Origin: Sediminibacterium sp. Gen4
GTDB lineage: Bacteria; Bacteroidota; Bacteroidia; Chitinophagales; Chitinophagaceae
Direction: 5' to 3'
DNA: 43,082 nucleotides
Assembly (NCBI GenBank): GCA_013391385.1
Contig: JACBFI010000001.1
Location: forward strand, 223,961 to 267,042
Shown here piece after piece: positions 1 to 8,532 of the stretch; the stretch's first letter is position 1; each line of letters opens with the position of its first letter. Under the pieces are notes generated by a model. That model saw nothing but the letters and a program-made list of their open reading frames with translations, ran no database searches and was not told where the DNA came from. The translations under genes and the position numbers were made by a program.

Positions 1-981
1 GAAATAATCCAGCAAACAGAAGGGACGGGTGCCGGGTTTTCTTCGATCAAAAAAGCGGGAATAGTTTTCAATACCATTACAATATCCCAATTCGCGAATC
101 ATTTCTAGATCGAACTCTACTCTTTCTTTGATACGCTGTGCTTCTATGAATTTGCCTGTATTTTTGAAATATTCAACCTGCGCCATCATTTCATCCTGTA
201 TCTCATTCATCACCTGTTGTATCATGTCTTTAGGCGCGAGATAGAGATTGGCTGGAAAGATGGCAGCATTTTCCATCAAGCCAATTCTCTTGCTGGTTGC
301 TGTTTCAATGCTTTCAATTTCTTCGATCTCGTCGCCAAAAAAAGTAATCCGGTATCCGAAATCGACATAAGGTAGGTTAATATCAACCGTATCCCCCTTC
401 ACACGAAAAGTTCCTCGCTTGAATTCTTCCTGACTTCTATTATACAAGGCATTCACCAGCTGATGTAAAAAACCTTGACGGGAAATGACCTGACCTTTAT
501 GAATTCGAATGATGCCGTTTTCATATTCGGTCGGATTGCCCATACCATAGATACAACTCACGCTAGCTACCACAATGATATCTCGTCTGCCACTCAATAA
601 TTGTGATGTAGCTTGTAAACGAAGTTTGTCCAGCTCTTCGTTGATGCTCAGGTCCTTTTCAATATAAGTATCACTCACCGGCATATAGGCTTCCGGCTGG
701 TAGTAATCGTAATAGCTAACAAAATAACCAACCGCGTTTTCCGGAAAGAATTGTTTGAATTCACCATACAATTGTGCTACCAGTGTTTTATTGTGTGTCA
801 AAACCAGCGTAGGTCTTTGCACCTGTTGAATCACATTGGCCATGGTAAAGGTTTTACCACTACCCGTTACGCCTAATAAAGTCTGGTACTGTTCTCCATT
901 CAGAATACCCTCTGTTAATTGCGCAATGGCAGAGGGTTGATCGCCCGCGGGGGAATAAGGTGAATGGAGGTTGAATGGCAT
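1..981 (-). CDS. uvrB: UvrABC system protein B, N-terminal part (partial)
   Basis: Damage-recognition helicase subunit of nucleotide excision repair; it loads from UvrA and recruits UvrC. The 327 residues present start MPFNLHSPYSPAGDQPSAI and contain the Walker A motif GVTGSGKTFTMANVI, the stretch THNKTLVAQLYGEFK and the aromatic beta-hairpin region GYFVSYYDYYQPEAYMP that clamps DNA, followed by the linker DTYIEKDLSINEELD. The family is usually about 670 residues, so roughly half is beyond the left edge; the frame is open to position 1. The ATG at 979-981 is the natural start because it gives the conserved N-terminus. It is divergent from the kinase gene at 1122, with 140 A/T-rich bases between them that probably hold both promoters. 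I see no defect in the visible part. Confidence 0.96.
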   Translation of the reverse strand, partial: MPFNLHSPYSPAGDQPSAIAQLTEGILNGEQYQTLLGVTGSGKTFTMANVIQQVQRPTLVLTHNKTLVAQLYGEFKQFFPENAVGYFVSYYDYYQPEAYMPVSDTYIEKDLSINEELDKLRLQATSQLLSGRRDIIVVASVSCIYGMGNPTEYENGIIRIHKGQVISRQGFLHQLVNALYNRSQEEFKRGTFRVKGDTVDINLPYVDFGYRITFFGDEIEEIESIETATSKRIGLMENAAIFPANLYLAPKDMIQQVMNEIQDEMMAQVEYFKNTGKFIEAQRIKERVEFDLEMIRELGYCNGIENYSRFFDRRKPGTRPFCLLDYF

Positions 982-1121
982 TTGATAACACTTAAGAAAG
1001 AGGTTAAAGTTACATGAGATAATATTTAAACAACTGAGAATTTTGTTAGGTTGTTGCTCTCGATTATAAATAGTAGATATAGTATATTTACAATACAAGA
1101 GTTGTATCAATTGATTATTCC
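982..1121. promoter_or_regulatory. Divergent intergenic region uvrB / PAS kinase
   Basis: 140 A/T-rich bases between two divergent starts; must contain both promoters. A TATATTTAC-like segment at about 1082-1090 resembles the Bacteroidota -7 element but this is weak. Confidence 0.3.
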
Positions 1122-2207
1122 ATGGAACTGAGTTCAAGATCTGATATCAATATTTCAGCTTACCATCTTGAAAATTTTTTCGAACTCTCTGCAGATCTAT
1201 TTTGCATTGCCGGCTATGATGGTTATTTCAAAAAAATAAATAGTGCTGTCATTAAAGTATTGGGTTATTCAGAAGAGGAATTAAAATCGAGAAAGATTTC
1301 CAGTTTTATTCATCCGGATGATCAGGATAAAACAGCGCAACACCGAAAAGAGTTGCTCAACGGCTCCCCTCTGTATCATTTTGAAAACCGCTACATCACT
1401 AAGAGTGGTGATATTGTTTGGTTATATTGGACTTCCATGCCTGTGGCGGAGGAAGAACTGGTATATGCGATTGCCAAAAATATTACACATAAAAAGAAAG
1501 AAGAGGAAGACCGCAACAAGCTTATTGCAGAATTAACAACACTGAATAGCGATTTAAAACGTCTGTCATACACCACTTCTCATGATCTTCGTTCCCCTGT
1601 CAATAATTTGTTGAATGTTTTCAATTTATTGAATAAGCGAAAGATTGAGGATGAGCAAGTAGAAAAGTTTTTGTCGATCCTGAAATTGGGTACGGAACAG
1701 TTAAAACAAACGCTGAATGATTATGTAGACGTACTCGCTGAAAATGACCGTTTAAATGCTGAAAAAGAATCTGTTCTCTTTGAAGAGGTGTTGAAAAAAG
1801 TAACACATTCTATTAGTAGTCTAATTATTGATTCTCGTACCATTATTCAAACAGATTTTGAATCGCTTCCTTCTGTTCTTTTCAAAAAGAGTTATTTGGA
1901 AAGTATTTTTCTGAACCTGATTACCAATTCCATCAAATATGCCATGCCCGGCAGAAACCCCTTGATTGATATCCATAGCTGGGTAGAAAATGAAAAGCAA
2001 TACCTAAGTATTACCGATAATGGAAGTGGATTTGATATGGAGTTGGTAAAGGATAAAATATTTGGAAAACATCAGCAATTTCATGACCACGCAGACAGCA
2101 AGGGAATCGGTCTGTACCTTGTTCATAATCACATTACCAGCATGGGCGGAAGCATTCAGGTAAATAGTGAGATCGGAAAAGGTACCAGTTTTGTCATTTG
2201 TTTTTAA
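1122..2207 (+). CDS. PAS-domain sensor histidine kinase (cytoplasmic)
   Basis: A 361-residue kinase without signal peptide or membrane segment, so probably a soluble sensor. Residues about 15-125 form one PAS domain (FELSADLFCIAGYDGYFKKI through the PAC-like end VYAIAKNITHKKKEEE), followed by a short coiled coil and a HisKA-type dimerisation region with the phospho-acceptor His at about residue 154 in SHDLRSPVNNLLN. The ATPase domain shows the N box NLITNSIKYA, G1 box DNGSGFD, G2 box GIGLYLVHNHI and the GKGTSF end. No response regulator gene is next to it, so its partner is elsewhere. It is followed after 22 bases by an exported protein on the same strand and could be co-transcribed with it. 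The ligand of the PAS domain cannot be read from sequence. Confidence 0.93.
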   Translation: MELSSRSDINISAYHLENFFELSADLFCIAGYDGYFKKINSAVIKVLGYSEEELKSRKISSFIHPDDQDKTAQHRKELLNGSPLYHFENRYITKSGDIVWLYWTSMPVAEEELVYAIAKNITHKKKEEEDRNKLIAELTTLNSDLKRLSYTTSHDLRSPVNNLLNVFNLLNKRKIEDEQVEKFLSILKLGTEQLKQTLNDYVDVLAENDRLNAEKESVLFEEVLKKVTHSISSLIIDSRTIIQTDFESLPSVLFKKSYLESIFLNLITNSIKYAMPGRNPLIDIHSWVENEKQYLSITDNGSGFDMELVKDKIFGKHQQFHDHADSKGIGLYLVHNHITSMGGSIQVNSEIGKGTSFVICF

Positions 2208-2229
2208 CCCATTGATTATACTGATTGAT

Positions 2230-3036
2230 ATGTCAACCCGAAAACATCTTTTTCTTTTGTTCAGTCTCATCTGCTTGTTTCTAACCACTACTGCTCAAAA
2301 ATCCAATGAACAATTCTTTGCTTTTAAAGAAGATTGGTCGCCGGCAAACAGTATAGATAGGGCTACGTATTTCATGTACAAGCTGAAAGAAAATGATACA
2401 ACTTATTCTTGCCGCTTTTATCATAAAAACGGACCCATGATCCGTTGTGAAACTTACCGCGATAACGAAATGCAAATACCACATGGTCGTTTTGCGTGGT
2501 ATAATAAGAATGGTCATATAGACAGTACCGGATTGGTGCGTTTTGGTAAAAAAGACGGTTATTGGGAATACAAAAGACCAGATGGAACCACAGTTAGCGT
2601 TGTGCATTTTAATAGCGGTAAAAGAATCTTGACAAGAAACTATGACACCAGAACCGTTTATTATACTGATGGAAGACCCGACGAGCCGATGGATGCATTA
2701 TTTTTTATGAAGAATAATTTTACCAGCGATAATAAACCCCCTGAATTCAAGGGCGGAGTACGAGGCTGGGTAAACTACCTCGAGAAAAACCTGGAAACCC
2801 CCGGACGATTCAGACAAATATTCGGACCAGGTACAAAAGGAACGGTTGTGGTAAGCTTTAAGGTAGACACGACAGGGGCTGTTTCAGAACTGAATATTGA
2901 TAAATCGGTAGAGTGGTCTGTAGATATGGAAACACTTCGTGTTTTTAAACGAAGCCCACAATGGGAGCCTGCCGTTCAAAACGGAAAACTTGTCAACTAT
3001 TATCATCGCCAATCTATTACCCATGTGGTTAATTAA
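2230..3036 (+). CDS. Exported protein with toxin-like MORN-type repeats and TonB C-terminal domain
   Basis: 268 residues. I chose the ATG at 2230 because it begins a good signal peptide (MSTRKHLFLLFSLICLFL, cleavage after TTTAQ); an upstream ATG at 2167 lies inside the kinase gene. Residues about 75-140 contain tyrosine/glycine-rich units such as GRFAWYNKNGH and GYWEYKRPDGT, resembling the MORN/toxin-antitoxin-like repeats often seen in Bacteroidota. The C-terminal ~90 residues (PEFKGGVRGWVNYLEKNL, then GTVVVSFKVDTTGAVSEL) look like a TonB C-terminal fold. In this phylum such proteins often lack the TonB membrane anchor and their role is unclear. Inference: periplasmic, possibly protein-protein contact with outer membrane components. 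The call of the TonB-C domain is by recognition only. Confidence 0.75.
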   Translation: MSTRKHLFLLFSLICLFLTTTAQKSNEQFFAFKEDWSPANSIDRATYFMYKLKENDTTYSCRFYHKNGPMIRCETYRDNEMQIPHGRFAWYNKNGHIDSTGLVRFGKKDGYWEYKRPDGTTVSVVHFNSGKRILTRNYDTRTVYYTDGRPDEPMDALFFMKNNFTSDNKPPEFKGGVRGWVNYLEKNLETPGRFRQIFGPGTKGTVVVSFKVDTTGAVSELNIDKSVEWSVDMETLRVFKRSPQWEPAVQNGKLVNYYHRQSITHVVN

Positions 3037-3122
3037 CTAGAAATCAAGGGGTTAGCTGGTCGATCAAAGATTTAATATTAAATAATTGTTACCATTTCGT
3101 AAATTCATTAGGTACAAATGCG

Positions 3123-4331
3123 ATGAATTTGACGAAAAAGGGGTACATATTATTCATAATCACCGTTTTATACATATCCACGGCCTTTTCACAGAACCGA
3201 GTAGAACGATCATTGGTGGTAGTTGATTTTTACGGAGATAGTTTATCATTTCCTGTTGATGCTTCCGTTCATGTCTCTTTTGAAGAACAACTTTCCAAAA
3301 AAAGCATCAGCAACTTTTATGAGAACATGCTCAAGGGTCTTTATCAACCCATGATACAAACCTTGGTTCAGTACCGAGATGAGAAGAAATTGGACGACTG
3401 GTTCTATTATCAACTCATCAGAACCACTGCCGAAAAGCTGAGCCCGAAGGCAGATAACTACCATCGTTATACTTTGTACAAATGGTTTTTATTGAATGAA
3501 TCAGGCTACTCCTCTACTACACGTTTCAGAAACGATACCTTATTATTATATGTAAGAAGCGAAGAAGTGATTTATGATGTGCCATACTATATGGCAGGTG
3601 ATCAGCAATATGTTTGTCTGAACTATCATGATTACAACAGCAATGTAAATTTTGATGCCGTCACTTTTACCACGCTTTCTTTATCCGTAGGCGGGAACAA
3701 TCGATTTTCCTATAAAGTAACCCGCTTACCCGTCATTAAAAAGAACAACTATACGGTCAAACAATTACAGTTCGACTATAAAAACAAAGACTATCGGTTT
3801 AATGTGGTATTGGATCAACAGATGCAAAAAATATTTACCAATTATCCGGTTGTAGAATATGCTTCACAATTTAGTATTCCACTGAGTCAAACTACTTATA
3901 ATTCTTTGATTCCCGTGCTACGTCAAGCGGTGAAAGGAATGACACAACAACAGGGGGTTGACTACTTAATGCAATTCACCCGTTCTGCGTTTTTATTTGA
4001 AACTGATACAAAAGCATACGGTAAAGAAAAAAGGCTATCTGCAGAACAAACCCTGTTTTATGATTACAGTGATTGTGAGGATCGATCAGCATTCTTCTTT
4101 AATATCATTAAGGAGATTTACAACTTACCTATGATTGTTTTGTCGTACCCAACTCATATTACAGTTGCTGTTCAATTTGAGCATGCCAATGGCACACCCA
4201 TTGTTTACAATGGAGAACAGTATTGGGTTTGCGAACCTACTCCACAAAAAAAGAACCTCAAAATAGGAGAGATCCTTCCATCTTTGAAAAAGCAACCCTA
4301 TGAAATAGTGTATGCTTATAAGCCCTTTTGA
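3123..4331 (+). CDS. Exported protein with transglutaminase-like C-terminal domain
   Basis: 402 residues with a signal peptide (MNLTKKGYILFIITVLYIST, cleavage after AFSQ). The C-terminal third carries a pattern typical of transglutaminase/cysteine-protease-like folds: a Cys in FYDYSDCEDRSAFFFNI, a His in LSYPTHITVAVQFE about 35 residues later, and a third polar position in EQYWVCEPTPQ. The Cys-Glu-Asp-Arg context is common in bacterial transglutaminase-like proteins. The N-terminal two thirds look beta-rich and match nothing I recognise. The gene stands alone, 86 bases after the preceding gene and 142 before the next. Substrate unknown; catalytic activity is inference from the Cys/His arrangement. 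Confidence 0.6.
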   Translation: MNLTKKGYILFIITVLYISTAFSQNRVERSLVVVDFYGDSLSFPVDASVHVSFEEQLSKKSISNFYENMLKGLYQPMIQTLVQYRDEKKLDDWFYYQLIRTTAEKLSPKADNYHRYTLYKWFLLNESGYSSTTRFRNDTLLLYVRSEEVIYDVPYYMAGDQQYVCLNYHDYNSNVNFDAVTFTTLSLSVGGNNRFSYKVTRLPVIKKNNYTVKQLQFDYKNKDYRFNVVLDQQMQKIFTNYPVVEYASQFSIPLSQTTYNSLIPVLRQAVKGMTQQQGVDYLMQFTRSAFLFETDTKAYGKEKRLSAEQTLFYDYSDCEDRSAFFFNIIKEIYNLPMIVLSYPTHITVAVQFEHANGTPIVYNGEQYWVCEPTPQKKNLKIGEILPSLKKQPYEIVYAYKPF

Positions 4332-4473
4332 TTCCGCTTATCCTTCTTTCCAATAGCTTAACCCTTCTTTTTCTTTTCTGGCTGAAAAAAAATTTATCTT
4401 TTTTGTCTGATCGGGTCTACGCTGATCGTCTGTTGGTAGTAAACCTTTTCATTTCAGTCTTAAAACAATTCGT

Positions 4474-4812
4474 ATGAGCAATTTTATGTTTCTTTTTCGC
4501 GGTGGTTTAGATCCTTTTACTTCTTCTCCGGAAGAACTGCAGCAAAACATGGAAAAATGGATGGCATGGGTTGGACAGCTCCAGGCCAATGGTACTTATG
4601 TTGCCGGTGAAGCGTTGATGCCTACCGGTAAGACATTACACAAAGCCAATGTAGTAACAGACGGGCCTTTCATTGAAAGCAAAGAAATGGTTGGCGGTTT
4701 CTTCATTGTGAAAGCCGATTCCATCGATGCCGCCATTGAGATCGCAAAAGATTGTCCGGACCTTGCTATCGGTGGCTCTGTTGAAGTTCGTGATGTTGTT
4801 GTATTTGAGTAA
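4474..4812 (+). CDS. YCII/DGPF-domain protein
   Basis: A 112-residue protein of the YCII-related (DGPF) family: it contains the family name motif as TDGPFIESKEMVGGFFIV and begins MSNFMFLFRGG. Such small proteins adopt a dimeric ferredoxin-like fold; no reaction is established for most. Its stop codon overlaps the start of the following sigma factor (TAATG at 4810-4814), so the two are translationally coupled. Genes of this family are regularly found beside ECF sigma factors of the type that follows, and are thought to be their partners or targets, so the pair makes one functional unit. Confidence 0.88.
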   Translation: MSNFMFLFRGGLDPFTSSPEELQQNMEKWMAWVGQLQANGTYVAGEALMPTGKTLHKANVVTDGPFIESKEMVGGFFIVKADSIDAAIEIAKDCPDLAIGGSVEVRDVVVFE

Positions 4813-6077
4813 TGAAGCAGGTGGAACCAACAGAACAATTCATCGACCATCTTTTCCGCCAGCAAGCGGGAAAGATGGTTGCTGTATTATCTCATCTTGC
4901 AGGATTCAAACACTTGCATTTGATTGAAGATATTGTGCAGGAGTCTTTTATCAGTGCCTTTCAACAATGGAAAATCAAGGGAATTCCTGAACAGCCGGAA
5001 GCGTGGCTGATGAAAACAGCTAAAAACAAAGCCATTGATCTGCTCCGAAGAATCAACTACCACGCCCGGTATGTACAGTCACAACAGACAAAAGATTATA
5101 CAGAACATGTCGCCCAATTCTTTCACGAGCATGAGATCAGCGACAGTGAGCTTCGAATGATCTTTGCCTGTTGTCATCCTTCATTGAAAACAGAAGATCA
5201 AATTGCACTTACCTTAAAATTGGTTTTCTCGTTTTCCATCCATGAAATAGCCCGTGCATTGGTATTGACAGAAGCGGTAGTACAAAAAAGAATGAATCGC
5301 GCGAAGTCTCTCTTAGCCAATCAATCTATTCCTTTGGAAATACCTGCGGGACAAGCATTACAAGACAGAATGGAATCTGTTCGCACGGTTTTATACCTAT
5401 TGTTCAATGAAGGTTATTGTTCCGGAAAAGCGGACGAAATGATTCGAAAAGATCTTTGTGTAGAAGCTATGCGTTGTACTAAGATTATTGCAGAACATAA
5501 AGCGGTTGCAGATCCCGCCAATCAGGCTTTACTAGCTTTGATGTGCTTACATGCTTCCCGTTTCGATAGCAGGTCTTCCAATGAACATGGAATCATTTTA
5601 TTAGAAGAACAAAACAGAGATCTATGGGACCGAGAGTTGATGGCAGTTGGTTTCTACTATCTCAATATGGCATCATCCGGCAAAACACTCACGCGGTATC
5701 ATCTTGAAGCGGCCATTGCTGCCGAACATTGTAAAGCTTCTAAATACAGTGATACCAATTGGCAACAATTGTTACAATGGTATGAACTATTACTTCGTAT
5801 CGATTCCTCTCCTGTTATCTTATTGAATCGTTCGTTGGTAATTCACGCTATAGGTGAAACTGAAAAAGCCATTCAAGCTATTTTAGCAATCCCGGGAATA
5901 GACATGCTCTTAAATCATGATCCTCAATACAGCGCCGTACTGGGTTATTTGTATATGAAGCACAGTGATAAGATAAAAGCCAAAGACTATTTACAAAAAG
6001 CCCTAGCAATTACAGATTCTAAGGCAGAAAAAGAACTGCTGCAAGCGCGTATTGATCAATTATCTATCAAAAATTAA
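4812..6077 (+). CDS. ECF-type RNA polymerase sigma factor with C-terminal TPR-like extension (ECF42-like)
   Basis: 421 residues, more than twice the size of a normal ECF factor. Region 2 is visible at about residues 10-75 (HLIEDIVQESFISAFQQWK, WLMKTAKNKAIDLLRR) and region 4 at about 110-160 (FACCHPSLKTEDQIALTL, ALVLTEAVVQKRMNRAKSLL). The rest is helical with TPR-like features near the end (AVLGYLYMKHSDKIKAKDYL). This arrangement and the DGPF gene directly upstream are the hallmarks of the ECF42 group, which lacks a classical anti-sigma factor and is thought to be controlled through its own extension. No anti-sigma gene is adjacent here either. A hairpin terminator starts one base before the stop codon ends. 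Confidence 0.9.
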   Translation: MKQVEPTEQFIDHLFRQQAGKMVAVLSHLAGFKHLHLIEDIVQESFISAFQQWKIKGIPEQPEAWLMKTAKNKAIDLLRRINYHARYVQSQQTKDYTEHVAQFFHEHEISDSELRMIFACCHPSLKTEDQIALTLKLVFSFSIHEIARALVLTEAVVQKRMNRAKSLLANQSIPLEIPAGQALQDRMESVRTVLYLLFNEGYCSGKADEMIRKDLCVEAMRCTKIIAEHKAVADPANQALLALMCLHASRFDSRSSNEHGIILLEEQNRDLWDRELMAVGFYYLNMASSGKTLTRYHLEAAIAAEHCKASKYSDTNWQQLLQWYELLLRIDSSPVILLNRSLVIHAIGETEKAIQAILAIPGIDMLLNHDPQYSAVLGYLYMKHSDKIKAKDYLQKALAITDSKAEKELLQARIDQLSIKN

Positions 6078-6103
6078 AGCCGCTTCCTTTCAGAAACGGC
6101 TTT
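6076..6103. terminator. Bidirectional rho-independent terminator
   Basis: Arms AAAGCCG and CGGCTTT with a 14-base loop lie between the convergent sigma factor gene (stop 6075-6077) and DUF4136 gene (stop at 6122). Read on either strand the hairpin is followed by T-rich sequence, stronger on the minus strand. Confidence 0.75.
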
Positions 6104-6121
6104 GTTCTCATTTATCAATAC

Positions 6122-6703
6122 TTATTCTTCCAACTTTTTTACAATGGCCCTCACTTTGCTATCAATCTGTTTATCACTTAACTTTCTTCCGTTTATTTCA
6201 GAACTTGTCCATCCTTGCCAGATGGTTTTATCCGTATCCGCATCCATCATGGTTAAAGTTAGTGTTCCTTCTTTTACAGTTCGCGCATTCTCATCAAACC
6301 CAAGAAAATGTGATGGATAAAATACCGGCACCCATCTTCTGCTACCCGGATTAAAAAACCATCGGGTGAAGGGTTGAGTGTATACGGCATTACGATCGAT
6401 TTTTTCTTCTCGTTCAATCATAACGTCATAAACCAGGTATACATCAGGATTGCTCTTTACTTCTTTCCATCCTTTTTCGGCAAGATTTCGGTCAATGGAT
6501 TGCCTGATCTTTCTATGGGTAAGATCATCGTTTTTCGTTGATACATTTGCCCTTTCTTTTTCAGCCTGTGTTCTTACCCAACTATATGTTTTTATTTTAC
6601 TAAAATCAACATTACTGTCTTTTTGAACATAGGCCGTACGACTACAAGATACCAGCAAAAACATGGCTGATAAAATTGTTACTGTCCATTTTATTGTTTT
6701 CAT
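6122..6703 (-). CDS. DUF4136-family lipoprotein
   Basis: 193 residues. The N-terminus MKTIKWTVTILSAMFLLVSC ends in a lipobox with Cys20, so it is a lipoprotein, probably facing the periplasm. The body has the DUF4136 pattern: an early VDFSKIKTYSWV segment, a middle with NPDVYLVYDVMIEREEKI and a late GTLTLTMMDADTDKTIWQGW, followed by a helical LSDKQIDSKVRAIVKKL end. The function of this family is unknown. It is monocistronic between a bidirectional terminator and a 220-base gap that must hold its promoter. Confidence 0.85.
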   Translation of the reverse strand: MKTIKWTVTILSAMFLLVSCSRTAYVQKDSNVDFSKIKTYSWVRTQAEKERANVSTKNDDLTHRKIRQSIDRNLAEKGWKEVKSNPDVYLVYDVMIEREEKIDRNAVYTQPFTRWFFNPGSRRWVPVFYPSHFLGFDENARTVKEGTLTLTMMDADTDKTIWQGWTSSEINGRKLSDKQIDSKVRAIVKKLEE

Positions 6704-6847
6704 AATAGTATATTTTATGTTCAGGATTCTTTACACTATTATAGATTCAAGCATCGTGCCTATGATTGCGAAAAAGAAGATAAAATTTTGTCAATCTGCT
6801 GTTAAAAACACGATATTATTTGGTGGACCTAAGGTTTAATGTGTGCA

Positions 6848-6875
6848 TAAAAAAAGCCGCAATAATTGCGGCTTT
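6848..6875 (-). terminator. Rho-independent terminator after the sigma/HEAT/DUF4097 operon
   Basis: A 10-bp perfect stem (AAAGCCGCAA and TTGCGGCTTT, loop of 3) is followed on the minus strand by a run of seven T. It lies 48 bases after the stop of the last operon gene. Confidence 0.88.
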
Positions 6876-6923
6876 CATACACATGAGAAATGGTTGAGCG
6901 AACTGTTGAAACAGTTTGCGTGG

Positions 6924-7655
6924 TTATTTAACAGATTTGCGCAGGTAGAGATTACCATAGGTTGATTTCAACGAATAGGCAGGTCCTTTACCCGGCGCCA
7001 ATGTAATAGAAGTATAAAAATCTTTTTCTTCTTTTTCAGTAATATTCAATTTCAGGTTACTGTAGATCTGTCCGTAATGAGTGGTAACAGATAGCTTACC
7101 GGTTGTTGCTTCGTTGATCGACGCATCAATTCCACCGTAAGTGGCATCCACCTTTAGTGGTCCATTGAAGTTGGCGAGTTCTACAATACCATAAGTAGAT
7201 TTTACAAACGTATTGGCAAGGTTTTCGGGAACTTTGATATCCAAGCTAATTTCTATTTCTACGCCTTCAGAATAGTATTTAGCTCCTTTCAAGTCGGCCG
7301 TAAATTCTTTATAAGCTTCTTTGGAAGTAAATACAGTTTTCTTTCCATCTTTCACCACCGTGTATCGCTTGGGTAGCTTATCCATGTCTTTGATGATATT
7401 CTTAATCGTCAGTGTATTTCCCTCTGAACCTTCGATCAATTGAAACGCTTCATTGTTTTCACCATTGTTGATGCTGACTGAGGCGGTGATGGACACTTCG
7501 TTTTTATCCCAGGTGCTCACTTTCACTACTTTAGGGTAATCAAAAGAGAGCTTTAATTCCTGTCCCGCTTTTACCGGATAATTCTTTGTGATGGTCTGTT
7601 GTCCTTGGGCAAGACACAGCAGGGTGCAACACAATACAGTGAGTATCGTTTTCAT
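6924..7655 (-). CDS. Exported DUF4097-like beta-repeat protein (paralogue 1)
   Basis: 243 residues with a signal peptide (MKTILTVLCCTLLCLAQGQ). The mature part is beta-rich, with repeated short units containing YG (STYGIVELANFNGPLKVD, ATYGGIDASI, THYGQIYSNL) and ends STYGNLYLRKSVK. This is the look of DUF4097-type putative adhesins, which form a right-handed beta structure; the adhesin role is an annotation tradition, not proven. Its C-terminal end closely matches that of the next upstream gene product, so the two are paralogues. It is 27 bases downstream of that gene and the last member of the sigma-factor operon. Confidence 0.72.
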   Translation of the reverse strand: MKTILTVLCCTLLCLAQGQQTITKNYPVKAGQELKLSFDYPKVVKVSTWDKNEVSITASVSINNGENNEAFQLIEGSEGNTLTIKNIIKDMDKLPKRYTVVKDGKKTVFTSKEAYKEFTADLKGAKYYSEGVEIEISLDIKVPENLANTFVKSTYGIVELANFNGPLKVDATYGGIDASINEATTGKLSVTTHYGQIYSNLKLNITEKEEKDFYTSITLAPGKGPAYSLKSTYGNLYLRKSVK

Positions 7656-7682
7656 ACAGGTATGTTTAATAAGATGAAAGTA

Positions 7683-8450
7683 TTAGTTAGACTTACGGAG
7701 GTAAACTTTTCCGTAGTTAGAAGTAAGCGTCATATCGATGCCGCCTCCATTTAATTTTCCTTTGATATTGTTATCGCTATACTTCACCATATCACCGGAT
7801 TTTTCGATCTCGATTTTAAAGTCAGCAGACGCCAATATCTCACCCCATGAAGTATTCATTTTTAAATTGGCTTTCGTGGTTACAGGCATTTCTACATCCA
7901 CATGTTTGTAAACCGATATCAGCGATATGGGTCCTTTAACATTCTGACCCAGTTTAACATCTACACTTCCGTAAACAGATTTCACGGTAAGAGGACCGGT
8001 AGTGTTTTCAAGTTCTATATCATTGTATAATGCAGATACTTCAATTTCACTTTCTACATTTTTGAAAGACGCTTTGGAATTATTCATCACCTTGTTGAAG
8101 GAGTATGAGATAGAAACGCCTTTGGGTACTTTGATTCTGATCTTGTGATCTCCTTTACCAACCGGATTTACTTCGATATTTCCGCCTTTATCTGTTACAT
8201 TGATTCCGATTCCGGTATTATCTTCCAAACCAGAGCCGCTGATCGGACGTAAGCCTTTTGCTCTTTCATCATCTTCTGATTTCATTTTACTGGACGAGAA
8301 TAGGATTTCGTTTCCATTATATCCTTCAACAGATACACCCGGTAAATTGATGATGAGTTTTCCTGAACTTTTTGCAATCTTATAATCCTGTGCAAATGCT
8401 GCTGTTGTTGCAATAAGTGCTACAATAGTGGTGAATATGAACTTTTTCAT
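7683..8450 (-). CDS. Exported DUF4097-like beta-repeat protein (paralogue 2)
   Basis: 255 residues with a clear signal peptide (MKKFIFTTIVALIATTAAFA). The body shows the repeated pattern of DUF4097-type proteins: short beta strands with YN/YG turns (SALYNDIELENTTGPLTV, SVYGSVDVKL, SVYKHVDVEM) and the end SNYGKVYLRKSN, nearly the same as in the downstream paralogue. Genes of this kind commonly lie beside ECF sigma factor and anti-sigma genes in Bacteroidota, which fits the two genes upstream. Inferred location is periplasm or cell surface. No catalytic residues are evident. Confidence 0.72.
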   Translation of the reverse strand: MKKFIFTTIVALIATTAAFAQDYKIAKSSGKLIINLPGVSVEGYNGNEILFSSSKMKSEDDERAKGLRPISGSGLEDNTGIGINVTDKGGNIEVNPVGKGDHKIRIKVPKGVSISYSFNKVMNNSKASFKNVESEIEVSALYNDIELENTTGPLTVKSVYGSVDVKLGQNVKGPISLISVYKHVDVEMPVTTKANLKMNTSWGEILASADFKIEIEKSGDMVKYSDNNIKGKLNGGGIDMTLTSNYGKVYLRKSN

Positions 8451-8532
8451 TTGTTTGTTTTCGTTTTTATGGTTTTATGATAATGATTCAGACTTAACCG
8501 TCATGCATGAACCAGTAACCGTCTGTTTGTAT

